Positions 63,831-64,000 of a stretch of 64,000 nucleotides of DNA are shown piece by piece (within the stretch, counting starts at the first letter, position 1; each line of letters begins with the position of its first letter). Position numbers and translations under genes: made by a program. The notes under the pieces were generated by a model that had not been told where the DNA came from, made no database searches, and saw only the letters and a program-made list of their open reading frames with translations. The stretch covers positions 1,162,001 through 1,226,000 of the forward strand of contig NZ_CP025408.1 in assembly GCF_002847305.1 (NCBI RefSeq). Direction: 5' to 3'. The DNA is from Paracoccus tegillarcae. Lineage in GTDB: Bacteria > Pseudomonadota > Alphaproteobacteria > Rhodobacterales > Rhodobacteraceae.

Positions 63831-64000
63831 GTGCAAAGTGAGGGGCTCTTCGACCTTCAGGTCAACGGCTATGCCGGCGTCGATTTCAACGATGTCGGGC
63901 TGACGGCGCAGGCGATGGACACCGCGCTAGAGGCGATGTTGCACGATGGGGTAACCGGGTGCCTGCCGACGCTGATCACAGCCACCCCGGCAAAGTTGCT
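63831..64000 (+). CDS. nagA: N-acetylglucosamine-6-phosphate deacetylase, N-terminal part (cut by window edge)
   Basis: The first 56 codons of an amidohydrolase: FDLQVNGYAGVDFND near residues 7-21, then EAMLHDGVTGCLPTLITATP. The block matches the PGFIDLQVNGxxGVDFND region of NagA, which normally follows a short beta-sandwich of about 50 residues. Here the start is GTG at 63831 (after GAGGGG), so that N-terminal part is almost absent, as in a shorter NagA-like subgroup. It would remove acetate from the sugar phosphate before NagB acts. The rest lies right of the window. Confidence 0.82.
   Translation, partial: MQSEGLFDLQVNGYAGVDFNDVGLTAQAMDTALEAMLHDGVTGCLPTLITATPAKL

Overview
The window reads as the chromosome or a large replicon of a GC-rich alphaproteobacterium, most likely a Rhodobacterales (Paracoccus/Rhodobacter-like) species. 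The evidence is the high G/C at third codon positions, the Rhodobacter-type polyol (smo/mtl) operon, the type-II RibH behind an FMN riboswitch, and tight operons with ATGA overlaps. No rRNA, tRNA, insertion sequence, phage gene or CRISPR array was seen. Most of the 64 kb is devoted to taking up and breaking down carbohydrates, through at least six separate transport systems.

Layout, left to right. (1) 1-7.1 kb: the end of a sugar ABC operon (solute-binding protein cut by the window edge, plus UgpC-type ATPase); a divergent tripartite tricarboxylate-type transporter (tctCBA); and a convergent operon of an SDR dehydrogenase, a fumarylacetoacetase-family hydrolase and a hydroxypyruvate isomerase-like protein, which fits sugar-acid breakdown. 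(2) 7.1-16.7 kb: a polyol operon on the minus strand: SorC-type regulator, smoEFGK transporter, sorbitol dehydrogenase smoS, mannitol/arabinitol dehydrogenase mtlK, HAD phosphatase and FGGY kinase. (3) 16.8-20.1 kb: divergent katG and oxyR. (4) 20.2-28.4 kb: LacI-type regulator, xylA, a TIM-barrel isomerase, a Gfo/Idh/MocA oxidoreductase and a ribose-type ABC transporter. (5) 28.5-31.7 kb: a Kef-type antiporter and a flavin monooxygenase-like protein.

(6) 32.0-38.4 kb: a polyhydroxyalkanoate block (phasin, acyl-CoA ligase, MaoC hydratase, PhaC, PhaZ, DUF445). PhaC and PhaZ look like the medium-chain-length (Pseudomonas, class II) type rather than the class I type expected here. (7) 38.4-40.2 kb: AraC-type regulator and a divergent cupin. 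(8) 40.5-48.3 kb: an ECF sigma/anti-sigma pair divergent from a lipid-modification operon (FAD oxidoreductase, DUF1365, cyclopropane-synthase-like methyltransferase, MFS protein, SDR), followed by a convergent SDR/DUF2177 pair. (9) 48.5-49.2 kb: FMN riboswitch and ribH. (10) 49.2-58.8 kb: SorC-type regulator, FGGY kinase and two-subunit transketolase, divergent from a ribose-type ABC transporter and two SDRs. One SDR is frameshifted and the ATPase before it has lost its stop codon. Three related operator palindromes tie the two halves together. (11) 58.9-64 kb: ROK repressor and TRAP transporter, divergent from nagB and a truncated (window edge) nagA, with paired operator-like repeats between them.

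The most notable items are the class II-like PHA module, the transketolase/kinase/SDR sugar system with its recurrent operator, and the sigma-factor-linked lipid operon with a membrane anti-sigma factor. Function calls rest on motifs and remembered family sequences; no database search or computation was run.
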